Assembly (NCBI GenBank): GCA_944326305.1 | Contig: CALVDL010000003.1 | Coordinates: 62,001-126,000, forward strand | Origin: an uncultured Bacteroidales bacterium | GTDB taxonomy: Bacteria; Bacteroidota; Bacteroidia; Bacteroidales; UBA932 | Length of the DNA: 64,000 nucleotides | Direction of reading: 5' to 3' | Shown here: positions 34,900-43,320 of the stretch, piece after piece | How the letters are laid out: each line of letters starts with the position of its first letter | How positions within the stretch are numbered: the stretch's first letter is position 1 | Translations under genes and position numbers: made by a program | The notes under the pieces: generated by a model | Seen by the model: only the letters and a program-made list of their open reading frames with translations | Databases searched by the model: none | What the model was told of the DNA's origin: nothing

Positions 34900-34930
34900 T
34901 TTGTTTTCATGCTAATTATTTATAATTTTG
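34900..34930 (+). promoter_or_regulatory. Promoter of tpx-DUF4492
   Basis: TTTG (34900-34903), 19 bases, TAATTTTG (34923-34930): the complete Bacteroidota -33/-7 pair with correct spacing, the clearest promoter in the window. The tpx ATG is 60 bases downstream. Confidence 0.7.
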
Positions 34931-34989
34931 AAAGATTTTAATATTGCCTGTCAGGACAGGCGAATGCATTATTATTCAAATTTATTGTT

Positions 34990-35496
34990 ATGGCATCAGT
35001 TACATTCCAGGGAACTCCCGTACAGCTGTGCGGAGACCTTCCCCATACAGGCGCCGCTGCCCCTGAGTTCGGTGGCGTGAAAGGTGACCTTTCCGTGGCG
35101 CATCTGTCTGATTTCAAGGGCAGGAAAGTGATATTGAATATTTTTCCGAGCCTCGATACGCCTGTATGCGCGGCATCTGTGCGCAGGTTCAACCAGGAGG
35201 CATCCTCACTTGAAAATACCGTGGTGCTCTGCATCTCCAAGGACCTCCCGTTTGCGCAGTCGCGCTTCTGTACAACTGAAGGGCTGGAGAATGTCATTCC
35301 GCTGTCAGTGTTCAGGTGCACATGCTTCAATGACAAATACGGCCTCCTTATGACTGAGGGCCCGCTCAAAGGGCTGCTCGCAAGGGCTGTCGTGGTGATA
35401 GATACGGAAGGGACCGTGGTCTACAGCCAGCTCGTCCCGGAGGTGACCGACGAACCTGACTACGGGAAAGCTGTCGAGGCGCTGAAGAGCCTGTAG
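34990..35496 (+). CDS. tpx: Thiol peroxidase Tpx
   Basis: Atypical 2-Cys peroxiredoxin, 168 aa, reducing hydroperoxides with thioredoxin as electron donor. Peroxidatic Cys60 in [17 protein letters not shown], resolving Cys94 in QSRFCTTEG, both at the spacing typical of Tpx. It is followed after 17 bases by the DUF4492 gene and then cydAB, which makes an oxygen-defence group in an anaerobe. Confidence 0.95.
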   Translation: MASVTFQGTPVQLCGDLPHTGAAAPEFGGVKGDLSVAHLSDFKGRKVILNIFPSLDTPVCAASVRRFNQEASSLENTVVLCISKDLPFAQSRFCTTEGLENVIPLSVFRCTCFNDKYGLLMTEGPLKGLLARAVVVIDTEGTVVYSQLVPEVTDEPDYGKAVEALKSL

Positions 35497-35512
35497 TCCA
35501 TATTTCCCCGGT

Positions 35513-35752
35513 ATGCCTGGAGACAGACAGAACATATTCGTTTCCGTTTGGAATTTTTATGCGGACGGGTTCAGGAACATGACCTGGGGCCGGCCTCTCT
35601 GGGGACTTGTCATATTGAAAATAATAATCCTTTTTGCCGTCCTGAGGGTATTCTTCTTCCAGCCTGTCCTATCTGGCAAGACCGACCGGGAAAAGAGTGA
35701 CTTTGTAGGGGACAGGCTCATAGAAAGGGTTGAAAGGACAATGCCCGACTGA
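35513..35752 (+). CDS. DUF4492 small membrane protein linked to cytochrome bd
   Basis: 79 aa. One membrane helix (PLWGLVILKIIILFAVLRVFFF, about 28-49); the N-terminal FVSVWNFYADGFRNMTWGR is the family signature. DUF4492 genes stand directly before cydA in many Bacteroidota and may be an accessory subunit like CydX, though that role is not shown. Confidence 0.8.
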   Translation: MPGDRQNIFVSVWNFYADGFRNMTWGRPLWGLVILKIIILFAVLRVFFFQPVLSGKTDREKSDFVGDRLIERVERTMPD

Positions 35753-35782
35753 AACGGCGGCGGGAGGTTCCCTTACGGGACT

Positions 35783-35871
35783 GTCTGTCATTTCGAGCGA
35801 AGGCTGAAAGCCGAAGCCGGGAAATCCGCCAGGAATGAAAAAAAAGATTTTAATACGTCGGACTGACGTTA
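35783..35871 (-). repeat. Intergenic repeat remnant (ATTTCGAGCGAAGGC hairpin plus TAACGTCAG motif)
   Basis: TGTCATTTCGAGCGAAGGCT, with GGCTGAAAGCC hairpin, is akin to the TTCGGTCGAAATGACA units of copies B and C. It is followed by TAATACGTCGGACTGACGTT (35851-35870), the reverse of the TAACGTCAGTCCGA motif. Lies between DUF4492 and cydA. Confidence 0.6.
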
Positions 35872-35890
35872 GTGACTAAACTGACTGTAT

Positions 35891-37393
35891 ATGGTAGAAA
35901 ATGCATTGATTGACTGGTCGAGGGCACAGTTCGCCCTCACAGCATGTTACCACTGGGTATTCGTCCCGCTGACGCTCGGGCTTTCGGTGATCGTGGCCAT
36001 AATGGAGAGCATCTATGTGGCGAAGAAGGACGAATTCTGGAAGAAGACGGCAAAATTCTGGATGAAGCTCTTCGCCATCAATTTTGCAGTCGGGATAGCT
36101 ACCGGGATTATCCTGGAGTTCGAGTTCGGGACCAACTGGAGCAATTATTCCTGGTTTGTCGGGGACATTTTCGGGGCGCCACTCGCGATAGAGGGCATCC
36201 TCGCATTTTTCATGGAGGCGACTTTCTTCGCCGTGATGTTCTTCGGATGGAATAAGGTAGGGAAGAAATTCCATCTCGCTTCCACGTGGCTGACATGTAT
36301 AGGTGCATCGATTTCTGCCCTGTGGATTCTTGTGGCCAATGCATGGATGCAGCACCCTGCAGGCATGGAGTTCAACCCGGACACTGTCCGCAATGAGATG
36401 GTGGATTTCTGGGCTGTGGCTCTCAATCCGGTGGCAGTCAGCAAGTTCTTCCATTCAGTCCTTAGCGGCTGGATGACAGGGTCTATTTTCGTCATAGGTG
36501 TGAGCTGCTGGTACCTTCTGCGCAAGAGGGAGGTGCGTTTCGCCAAGGCGAGCATAAGGGTGGCTTCTGTCGTAGGTATCGTCGGCACTCTTGCCGTGAT
36601 GCTGTCAGGAGACAGTTCCGCTGTCCATGTGGCCAAGTACCAGCCTATGAAGCTGGCTGCAGCCGAGGGGCTTGAGGATGGAGGGGAAAGGGCCCCGTTC
36701 TCCATAGTTCCCGGAATCGAAGTCCCGGGGATGCTTTCTATACTTGCGACACATGACATAAACGGGTATGTGCCCGGGATAAACGACATACTGGAAGGAT
36801 ATACCGATTCCGAGGGGAACAGGGTGCTTTCGGCTGACGAGAAGAAGGAGCGCGGCGACATCGCCCTGGCGGCTTTCAAGGCATACCGCGAGAACATGGA
36901 GACTGATCCGGAAGCGGCGGCCGGCGCCCGCAAGGTGCTTGAGGAGAATGTCGAGTATTTCGGCTACGGATATATAAAGGACAAGGAGGACCTGGTCCCT
37001 CCGGTATGGCTTGTCTACTGGCCTTTCAGGATAATGGTGGGGCTCGGATGCTTCCTCCTCCTGCTGATGATAGTGGTCCTGTGGGCCGAGCGGAAGGACA
37101 GGATAGTTTCCCTGACCTGGCTGCAGTGGGTGGCCCTGTGCTCCATACCGCTTGTGTATATCGCCGGGCAGGCAGGCTGGATAGTGGCCGAGGTCGGCCG
37201 CCAGCCGTGGGCCATACAGGACCTTCTGCCTGTGAATGCGGCTGTCTCGAGCCTGAGCGCGGGTGCGGTCAGGACCACTTTCTTCGTATTTGTGGCGGTG
37301 TTCACGCTGTTCCTTGCCATCGAGATTCGCATTCTGCTGAAGGCGGTCAGGAAGGGTCCGGCTGTGGATGAACCTGAAGTGTATAACAATTAA
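35891..37393 (+). CDS. cydA: Cytochrome bd ubiquinol/menaquinol oxidase subunit I
   Basis: High-affinity terminal oxidase subunit (500 aa), inner membrane, carrying hemes b558, b595 and d. DWSRAQFALTACYHWVFVPL contains the N-terminal heme ligand His; the GWMTGSIFVIGVSCWYLL and SGDSSAVHVAKYQPMKLAAAEGL (Q-loop start) segments are family markers; WWVAEVGRQPW-like IVAEVGRQPWAIQ is near the C-terminus. At least eight membrane helices. Upstream is repeat-derived sequence. cydB follows 17 bases later. Confidence 0.97.
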   Translation: MVENALIDWSRAQFALTACYHWVFVPLTLGLSVIVAIMESIYVAKKDEFWKKTAKFWMKLFAINFAVGIATGIILEFEFGTNWSNYSWFVGDIFGAPLAIEGILAFFMEATFFAVMFFGWNKVGKKFHLASTWLTCIGASISALWILVANAWMQHPAGMEFNPDTVRNEMVDFWAVALNPVAVSKFFHSVLSGWMTGSIFVIGVSCWYLLRKREVRFAKASIRVASVVGIVGTLAVMLSGDSSAVHVAKYQPMKLAAAEGLEDGGERAPFSIVPGIEVPGMLSILATHDINGYVPGINDILEGYTDSEGNRVLSADEKKERGDIALAAFKAYRENMETDPEAAAGARKVLEENVEYFGYGYIKDKEDLVPPVWLVYWPFRIMVGLGCFLLLLMIVVLWAERKDRIVSLTWLQWVALCSIPLVYIAGQAGWIVAEVGRQPWAIQDLLPVNAAVSSLSAGAVRTTFFVFVAVFTLFLAIEIRILLKAVRKGPAVDEPEVYNN

Positions 37394-37410
37394 CAGAGGG
37401 GGAATGAGTC

Positions 37411-38556
37411 ATGTTCGAATATGAATTTCTGCAGCACTACTGGTGGTTCATAGTTTCACTCCTGGGCGGGCTTCTGGTTTTCCTGCTTTTCGTACAGGGA
37501 GGAAATGTCCTTATATTCTCGGCCGGGAGAAGCGAGGCCGAAAGGGGCCTGATAGTCAATTCCACAGGACGCAAATGGGAGCTCACGTTCACCACGCTGG
37601 TGACTTTCGGGGGAGCGTTCTTCGCTTCATTCCCGCTTTTCTACAGCACGAGTTTCGGAGGGGCGTACTGGCTCTGGGTGCTGATACTTATCAGTTTCGT
37701 TTTCCAGGCGGTGTCTTACGAATTCCAGACCAAGGCCGGAAATATCCTGGGGCGCAACACGTTCCGTGTATTCCTGGTCATAAACGGATTTCTCGGTCCG
37801 TTCCTTCTTGGAATGGCCGTGGCCACATTCTTCACAGGTTCTGATTTCATAGTCAATAAGGACGCCGCAGGTGACTCCCTCGCCCCTGTAATCAGCACAT
37901 GGGGCAACGGCTGGCACGGGCTCGAGGCCTTTACAAACATATGGAACATCTGCCTGGGCCTTGCAGTGTTCTTCCTTGCCATGACCCTCGGCGCCCTGTA
38001 TATGATAAACAATATCGAGGACGGGAACATTGTCCTCAAGCTGCGGCTGCGGCTCTGGCTTTCATCCTTCTGTTTCCTTATCCTGTTCGTGGCCTTCCTG
38101 CTGCACATCTGCATAGCTCCGGGGTTTGCCGTTGACCAGGACGGGACAGTGTTCATGGAAAAGGCCAAGTACCTGCACAATTTCCTGGAGATGCCCGCAG
38201 TCCTCGCGGTCTTCCTTGCCGGGGTGGTGCTTGTCCTCTGCGGCATAGTCAAGACGCTTTCCTCCAAGAAATTCCGCAAAGGGATATGGCTTGCAGGACC
38301 TGGTACTGTACTGGCCGTCCTCGGCCTGCTTTTAGTGGCCGGCTACAACGGAACGTCATATTATCCGTCCACAGCCGACCTGCAGAGTTCCCTGACGATC
38401 GCCAACAGCTGCTCGAGCCAGTTCACGCTCAAGACGATGACTATCGTGTCGTTCATCATCCCGTTCGTCGTGGCCTACATAGCCTACGCATGGAGGGCGA
38501 TGGACCGCAAGTCCCTCACTGCCGATGAATTGAAAAACACTACAGATAAATATTAA
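37411..38556 (+). CDS. cydB: Cytochrome bd oxidase subunit II
   Basis: Membrane partner of CydA, 381 aa, eight to nine helices. FLQHYWWFIVSLLGGLLVFLLFVQGG matches the family start, and the final NSCSSQFTLKTMTIVSFIIPFVVAYIAYAWRAM matches its end. Together with CydA and menaquinol it lets the anaerobe consume traces of oxygen. Confidence 0.97.
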   Translation: MFEYEFLQHYWWFIVSLLGGLLVFLLFVQGGNVLIFSAGRSEAERGLIVNSTGRKWELTFTTLVTFGGAFFASFPLFYSTSFGGAYWLWVLILISFVFQAVSYEFQTKAGNILGRNTFRVFLVINGFLGPFLLGMAVATFFTGSDFIVNKDAAGDSLAPVISTWGNGWHGLEAFTNIWNICLGLAVFFLAMTLGALYMINNIEDGNIVLKLRLRLWLSSFCFLILFVAFLLHICIAPGFAVDQDGTVFMEKAKYLHNFLEMPAVLAVFLAGVVLVLCGIVKTLSSKKFRKGIWLAGPGTVLAVLGLLLVAGYNGTSYYPSTADLQSSLTIANSCSSQFTLKTMTIVSFIIPFVVAYIAYAWRAMDRKSLTADELKNTTDKY

Positions 38557-38565
38557 TTAGTAGAG

Positions 38566-39408
38566 ATGAAGAAAATCACTTTTATACTGCTTGCAGCCCT
38601 GGCTGTACTTCCGCAGACAGTTTCCGGGAAAAAGGTCCCGGGTCCCGACACGTTGAGTGTCATGTCGTTCAACATAAGGATGGGTGAAGGGAAAGACGGC
38701 ACCAATTCATGGCAGTACAGATGCCCTGCGACAATCTATATGCTCAGGGACAAGCAGCCTGATATTTTCGGTCTCCAGGAGGCCTATGACTATCAGGTGC
38801 TTTTCATCAAGGAGAACCTCAGGGAATACAACAATGTCGGCGTAGGCCGGGAGGACGGCAAGCACAAGGGGGAGCACATGTCCATCTTCTACAACAAGAA
38901 GAAGGTATCCCTTCTTAAGTGGGGTACTTTCTGGCTTTCGGACACTCCCGGGAAGCCTTCGAAAGGATGGGACGCCGCATGCATCAGGACTGCTACATGG
39001 GCGCTGATGAAGGACAAGAGGTCAGGGCGGAAATTCTACTATGTGAACACCCACCTGGACCATGTCGGCAAGGAGGCCCAGAAGAACGGTCTGGCGTTGA
39101 TTGTCGAAAAGATCAAGGAAATGAATCCTGACAACCTGCCTATGGTCCTTACGGGGGACTTCAATGTGGTGAGCAGCGACCCGGTCCTTTCTGACCTGAA
39201 CAGGATCATGAAAAACGCACGCGTGTCCGCCGAGAGGACCGACAATCTGAATTCCTTCAACGGCTGGGGAAAGAGCAGCTCGATCATCGACTATATCTAT
39301 TATTCCGGTTTCGCGTCATGCCCGAAATTCGAGACAATCCAGAAGAAATACGGTGATTTCCCGTTCATCTCCGACCATTACCCTATCAAGGCGGTGCTGA
39401 TTTTCTGA
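38566..39408 (+). CDS. Exported endonuclease/exonuclease/phosphatase-fold protein
   Basis: 280 aa with a signal peptide (MKKITFILLAALAVLPQTVSG). Metal site residues appear in MSFNIRMGEG, FGLQEA (catalytic Glu), NTHLDHVG, TGDFNV and the terminal SDHYPIKAVL. This fold covers DNases, sphingomyelinases and sugar-phosphate phosphatases; a secreted phosphodiesterase/phosphatase is likely. It starts nine bases after cydB and precedes the cytochrome fusion gene by 45 bases. Confidence 0.88.
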   Translation: MKKITFILLAALAVLPQTVSGKKVPGPDTLSVMSFNIRMGEGKDGTNSWQYRCPATIYMLRDKQPDIFGLQEAYDYQVLFIKENLREYNNVGVGREDGKHKGEHMSIFYNKKKVSLLKWGTFWLSDTPGKPSKGWDAACIRTATWALMKDKRSGRKFYYVNTHLDHVGKEAQKNGLALIVEKIKEMNPDNLPMVLTGDFNVVSSDPVLSDLNRIMKNARVSAERTDNLNSFNGWGKSSSIIDYIYYSGFASCPKFETIQKKYGDFPFISDHYPIKAVLIF

Positions 39409-39453
39409 TATGGCGTAACGATGCTGCTGACGACTTATAAATAGACTACGATC

Positions 39454-40986
39454 ATGTCGAAATCCGGAAAAAGCAAGAAATGGCTCCTTGCGGGGCTGGC
39501 CGGGCTTGTGCTTGGCTTCTCTTTGATGATAGTGTTGAATTCCCTGTATGTCAAGAGCTCTTCGAACGAGTCCTGTATGATGTGCCATTCACATCCTGAT
39601 TCGGATGCGAGCTGGAAGCAGTCAGTCCATTACAACAACGGCAGCGGTACGGCAACAGACTGTGCCGCCTGCCATCTGCCTCCTGAAGGTTCGCTGAAGC
39701 ATTTTACCGCCAAGGCAAAGACAGGGATGAAGGATGTATGGTCATACCTGACAAAAGACACGGAAAAGATAGACTGGGACAGCAAGGGACAGCTGGAATA
39801 TGCCGTCAATATAGTCTACAACGAGTCATGCGAGGCCTGCCACGTGAACCTTTTCCCTGAAGGGATAACGGATGAGGGTGTGACTGCACACCTCTATTAT
39901 GAGGACAATGCAGAGAAGCTGGACCTTCAGTGCATCAGCTGCCATCTCGATGCCGGACATTACAATCCGGACTACCAGCATGCGCAGATGACAGGACTGC
40001 CGGTCACCACCAGTTCGGAAATATATACGGAGGCTGCCGAGGTGACCGTATTCGAGAATTACACCGAGAGGATTCCCGGTACATCAGCCTCGATTTCCAT
40101 GGTCGCGGTACCTGGAGGGACATTCACAATGGGAAGCCCGGAGAATGAGCCGTTCCGCCGCAGTGACGAATCCCCACGGCGCCAGGTTACTGTCTCCCCG
40201 TTCTTCATGGGAGAGACGGAAGTCACATGGGACCAGTTCTGGGCCTTTTACGGAGAGACCATGTCCGAAGGGCGCATCCCTCCGGAAGTCGTTTATATGA
40301 ACAATTCCAGGGAGGATGTGGACGCTGTCAGCGGCCCTACCCCTCCGTTCGGCTATCCTGACCAGGGGTGGGGGATGGGAGACCGTCCTGTCATAACGCT
40401 CACCCACTATTCTGCCGAGACGTTCTGCAAGTGGCTGTCGAAGAAGACCGGCAAGAAATACCGTCTGCCCACCGAGGCAGAATGGGAATATGCCGCCAGG
40501 GGCGGTACGGACACTCCATATTTCTTTGGCGGAAGCCCGAAGAAATATACGGACCGTGGACTGTGGAGAGGCATTTTCGGCGCGGACACATCTGTCATAA
40601 GCTCCTATGTGATATACGCGGAAAACAGCAGGAGCCGCACCGGGGAGCCATCGGATGTGAAGGCCAACCCGTTCGGCCTGAAGAACATGCTCGGGAACGT
40701 GATGGAGTATTGTTCGGACTGGTATGCAGAGGATGCCTATTCCCGCCTTCAGGACGGGGCAGTAGACCCTCAGGGCCCTGAATCCGGGACGGAACATGTC
40801 GTCAGGGGAGGTTTCTACAATGATGATGCGGCCGACCTCAGATGTGCCGCCAGGGGCCATACGGAACACGATGCATGGCTCAAGACAGACCCTCAGAACC
40901 CGAAGAGCATATGGTGGTATTCGGACATCAAGGGCATAGGGTTCAGAGTGGTATGCGAAGTTCCGGACGGAGTCCGGGCCGAGTAA
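39454..40986 (+). CDS. Tetraheme cytochrome c (NapC/NirT-like) fused to a formylglycine-generating-enzyme-fold domain
   Basis: 510 aa. A membrane anchor, WLLAGLAGLVLGFSLMIVL (10-28), is followed by four CxxCH heme sites at 41-45, 70-74, 126-130 and 160-164, the size and layout of a short NapC/NirT/NrfH-type quinol dehydrogenase. Residues 213-510 are an FGE/SUMF1-PvdO domain: SMVAVPGGTFTMGS, RQVTVSPFFMGETEVTW, YRLPTEAEWEYAARGG, GNVMEYCSDWY, HVVRGGFYNDD. The Cys pair of true formylglycine enzymes is not seen, so the domain may bind metal or heme partners. The genes for ResB and CcsA downstream would attach its hemes. Function unknown. Confidence 0.85.
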   Translation: MSKSGKSKKWLLAGLAGLVLGFSLMIVLNSLYVKSSSNESCMMCHSHPDSDASWKQSVHYNNGSGTATDCAACHLPPEGSLKHFTAKAKTGMKDVWSYLTKDTEKIDWDSKGQLEYAVNIVYNESCEACHVNLFPEGITDEGVTAHLYYEDNAEKLDLQCISCHLDAGHYNPDYQHAQMTGLPVTTSSEIYTEAAEVTVFENYTERIPGTSASISMVAVPGGTFTMGSPENEPFRRSDESPRRQVTVSPFFMGETEVTWDQFWAFYGETMSEGRIPPEVVYMNNSREDVDAVSGPTPPFGYPDQGWGMGDRPVITLTHYSAETFCKWLSKKTGKKYRLPTEAEWEYAARGGTDTPYFFGGSPKKYTDRGLWRGIFGADTSVISSYVIYAENSRSRTGEPSDVKANPFGLKNMLGNVMEYCSDWYAEDAYSRLQDGAVDPQGPESGTEHVVRGGFYNDDAADLRCAARGHTEHDAWLKTDPQNPKSIWWYSDIKGIGFRVVCEVPDGVRAE

Positions 40987-41036
40987 AGTACGGAATGTAG
41001 GATATACGAATTTAACTAATCAGTAATAATTTCATT

Positions 41037-42389
41037 ATGAGCGAAAAAAACATCAGCAGAAAAGATTTTCTGAAGTATTCTGCAGCCCTTGGAGTATCCA
41101 GCATAATGGGCGCTTCTCTTCTGTCATCATGCAGCGGCAAGAAAGGCGGGCTCGTCCCGTTGAGGCAGCCGGGAGAGTATTATGTCCCTGAGTTGCCTGA
41201 CAAGGCTGTTCCCGGGAAGGAACTTAAGGCCGGGGTCATAGGATGCGGCGGACGCGGGTCCGGAGCGGTTGTCGACCTGCTTACCGCAGCTGACGGGATC
41301 AAGGTCACGGCACTGGGGGACACATTCAGCGACAGGCTTGAAGGCCTCAGGAAGAACCTCAAGGAGCAGCACGGGCAGGATGTGCCTCAGGAAAACTGTT
41401 TCATAGGGTTCGACGCATACAGGAAAGTCATTGATTCCGGGGTTGATATGGTCATTATCGCCACTCCTCCCGTATTCAGGCCGGAGCATTTCAAGTATGC
41501 CACTGAAAAAGGTGTGCATTCGTTCCTTGAGAAGCCTATAGCTGTAGATCCGAAGGGTTATCGTACCATCATGGCGACCGCGCGCCAGGCAAAGGCCAAA
41601 GGCCTGTGTGTAGTCACCGGTACACAGCGTCACCATGAACGCCCTTACGTGGAGGCTTTCCAGAAGATACAGGAAGGCTATATAGGCGAGATAACCGGAG
41701 GAAACGTGTATTGGAACCAAGGCATGCTCTGGTACCGCGAGCGCCAGGCAGGCTGGAGCGACATGGAGTGGATGATAAGGGACTGGGTGAACTGGAAATG
41801 GCTTTCCGGGGACCATATCGTCGAGCAGCATGTGCACAATATAGACGTGTTTCTGTGGATGTCAGGACTCAAGCCGGTGAAGGCTACGGCCTTCGGCTCC
41901 CGCCAGCGCCGTGTCACCGGTGACCAGTATGACAACTTCAGTGTGGATTTTGAGTTCGAGAACGGGATACATCTCCACAGCATGTGCCGCCAGATTAACG
42001 GCTGCAGCACAAATGTAGGCGAATATATCCAGGGTACCAAGGGCTCATGGAACAGCTATGGCCATGAGATAAAGGACCTTGCCGGCAATGTTGTATGGAA
42101 GTATGACAGCGAGGCGGCAAAGGCCGCATTCCAGCAGCACAACCCGTATGTCCTTGAGCATGTGGACTGGGTAAACCATATCCGCAAGGGTGAGGCCCAT
42201 GACGAGGCTGAAGCCTGCGGCATTTCTACACTGGCCGGAATCATGGGCCGTGAAGCTGCATACACAGGAGCTACCGTCACATGGGATGAGATAAGCGCGT
42301 CGGCTCTGGACTATATGCCTGAAAAACTTGTCATGGGCAATATGGACATGTCAAAATATGTAGTCCCTGTTCCTGGGAACGGTAAATAG
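41037..42389 (+). CDS. Exported Gfo/Idh/MocA-family oxidoreductase
   Basis: 450 aa. Tat-like signal (SRKDFLKYSAALGVSSIMGA) followed by a lipobox (LLSSCSG), so a lipid-anchored periplasmic enzyme is likely. The Rossmann domain has GVIGCGGRGSGA; the EKPIA motif and DHIVEQHVHNID active-site segment (Lys and His) define a sugar/inositol dehydrogenase-type catalytic domain. Such enzymes carry a tightly bound NAD and oxidise or isomerise sugar hydroxyls. It sits between a multiheme cytochrome and a sugar-isomerase-like protein. Confidence 0.93.
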   Translation: MSEKNISRKDFLKYSAALGVSSIMGASLLSSCSGKKGGLVPLRQPGEYYVPELPDKAVPGKELKAGVIGCGGRGSGAVVDLLTAADGIKVTALGDTFSDRLEGLRKNLKEQHGQDVPQENCFIGFDAYRKVIDSGVDMVIIATPPVFRPEHFKYATEKGVHSFLEKPIAVDPKGYRTIMATARQAKAKGLCVVTGTQRHHERPYVEAFQKIQEGYIGEITGGNVYWNQGMLWYRERQAGWSDMEWMIRDWVNWKWLSGDHIVEQHVHNIDVFLWMSGLKPVKATAFGSRQRRVTGDQYDNFSVDFEFENGIHLHSMCRQINGCSTNVGEYIQGTKGSWNSYGHEIKDLAGNVVWKYDSEAAKAAFQQHNPYVLEHVDWVNHIRKGEAHDEAEACGISTLAGIMGREAAYTGATVTWDEISASALDYMPEKLVMGNMDMSKYVVPVPGNGK

Positions 42390-42397
42390 GAAGACGT

Positions 42398-43315
42398 ATG
42401 GACAGGAGAAATTTTATAGGCAGGACAATTGCCGGGGCCGCCGCCGTGGCCCTTTCAGGACTGCCGCTCGGCGCAGTATCCCCGGGGTTGGCCGATAAAG
42501 GGAAGAAAGGAAATGGCCCTGCGGGCCTCAGACTCTCGTTCCAGGAAGGAATAGCTCCTGGAAACAGCCTTGCTGAGAAGCTGGACTATATGGAGAAGCT
42601 CGGTATAGCCGGTTTCGAACCGGGAGGGTCAGGCCTTGCCGGCCGTGTGAACGAGATCCAGCAGGCTCTCAGAGGCAGGGACATAAAGGTGTCTGCAATA
42701 TGTGCCGGCTTCAGCGGATTCATCCTGGCCGAGGATCCGAAGGTAAAGGCGGAGTTCGATTCCACAATGCGTGAGATAGTAGCCGCGGCAGGGGAGCTCG
42801 GTTCTACGGGTGTGATAATGGTTCCTGCTTTCAACGGACAGAAACCGTGCAGGCCGCATACTCTTCAGACCCGCGAGTTTCTTGTGGAGCAGCTCCATGA
42901 ACTTGGGGAATACGCCCTTAAATGCGGCACTACCGTCATACTCGAGCCGCTGAACCGCGGAGAGGCGTTCTATCTGCGCCAGGTGGCGGATGCTGCTGCA
43001 ATATGCCGCGATTCCGGGAGCGCCGGAGTAAAATGCATGGGAGATTTCTGGCACATGCAGGAGGAGACATCCGACTATGCGGCTTTCATGGCCGCCGGTG
43101 CCGAATATCTGCAGCATGTCCATGTGGCCAGCCGCGGCAGACGGATCATGCCGGGAGAGGACGGTGAAGCCGACAACTATGTCAGCGGGATGCGTGCCCT
43201 CAAGGAAATAGGCTACGACAAGTATGTCAGTTTCGAATGCGGGACCCGTGGGGACAGGAATGTGACTGTGCCTGCTGCTGTCGCCCTTTTGCGGGAGCAG
43301 TGGGAGAAAGCATAG
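42398..43315 (+). CDS. Exported sugar phosphate isomerase/epimerase-like TIM barrel
   Basis: 305 aa, AP endonuclease 2 (xylose isomerase-like) TIM barrel. Twin-Arg signal MDRRNFIGRTIAGAAAVALS, so folded export is likely. Barrel motifs: LGIAGFEPGGSGL, VSAICAGFSGFI, STGVIMVPAFNG, TTVILEPLNRGEAFYL (metal Glu), GVKCMGDFWHMQ (metal Asp/His), HVHVASRGRR and YVSFECG. Eight bases follow the oxidoreductase gene; such TIM barrels are common partners of Gfo/Idh/MocA enzymes in sugar conversion. Exact reaction unknown. Confidence 0.9.
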   Translation: MDRRNFIGRTIAGAAAVALSGLPLGAVSPGLADKGKKGNGPAGLRLSFQEGIAPGNSLAEKLDYMEKLGIAGFEPGGSGLAGRVNEIQQALRGRDIKVSAICAGFSGFILAEDPKVKAEFDSTMREIVAAAGELGSTGVIMVPAFNGQKPCRPHTLQTREFLVEQLHELGEYALKCGTTVILEPLNRGEAFYLRQVADAAAICRDSGSAGVKCMGDFWHMQEETSDYAAFMAAGAEYLQHVHVASRGRRIMPGEDGEADNYVSGMRALKEIGYDKYVSFECGTRGDRNVTVPAAVALLREQWEKA

Positions 43316-43320
43316 CTGGA

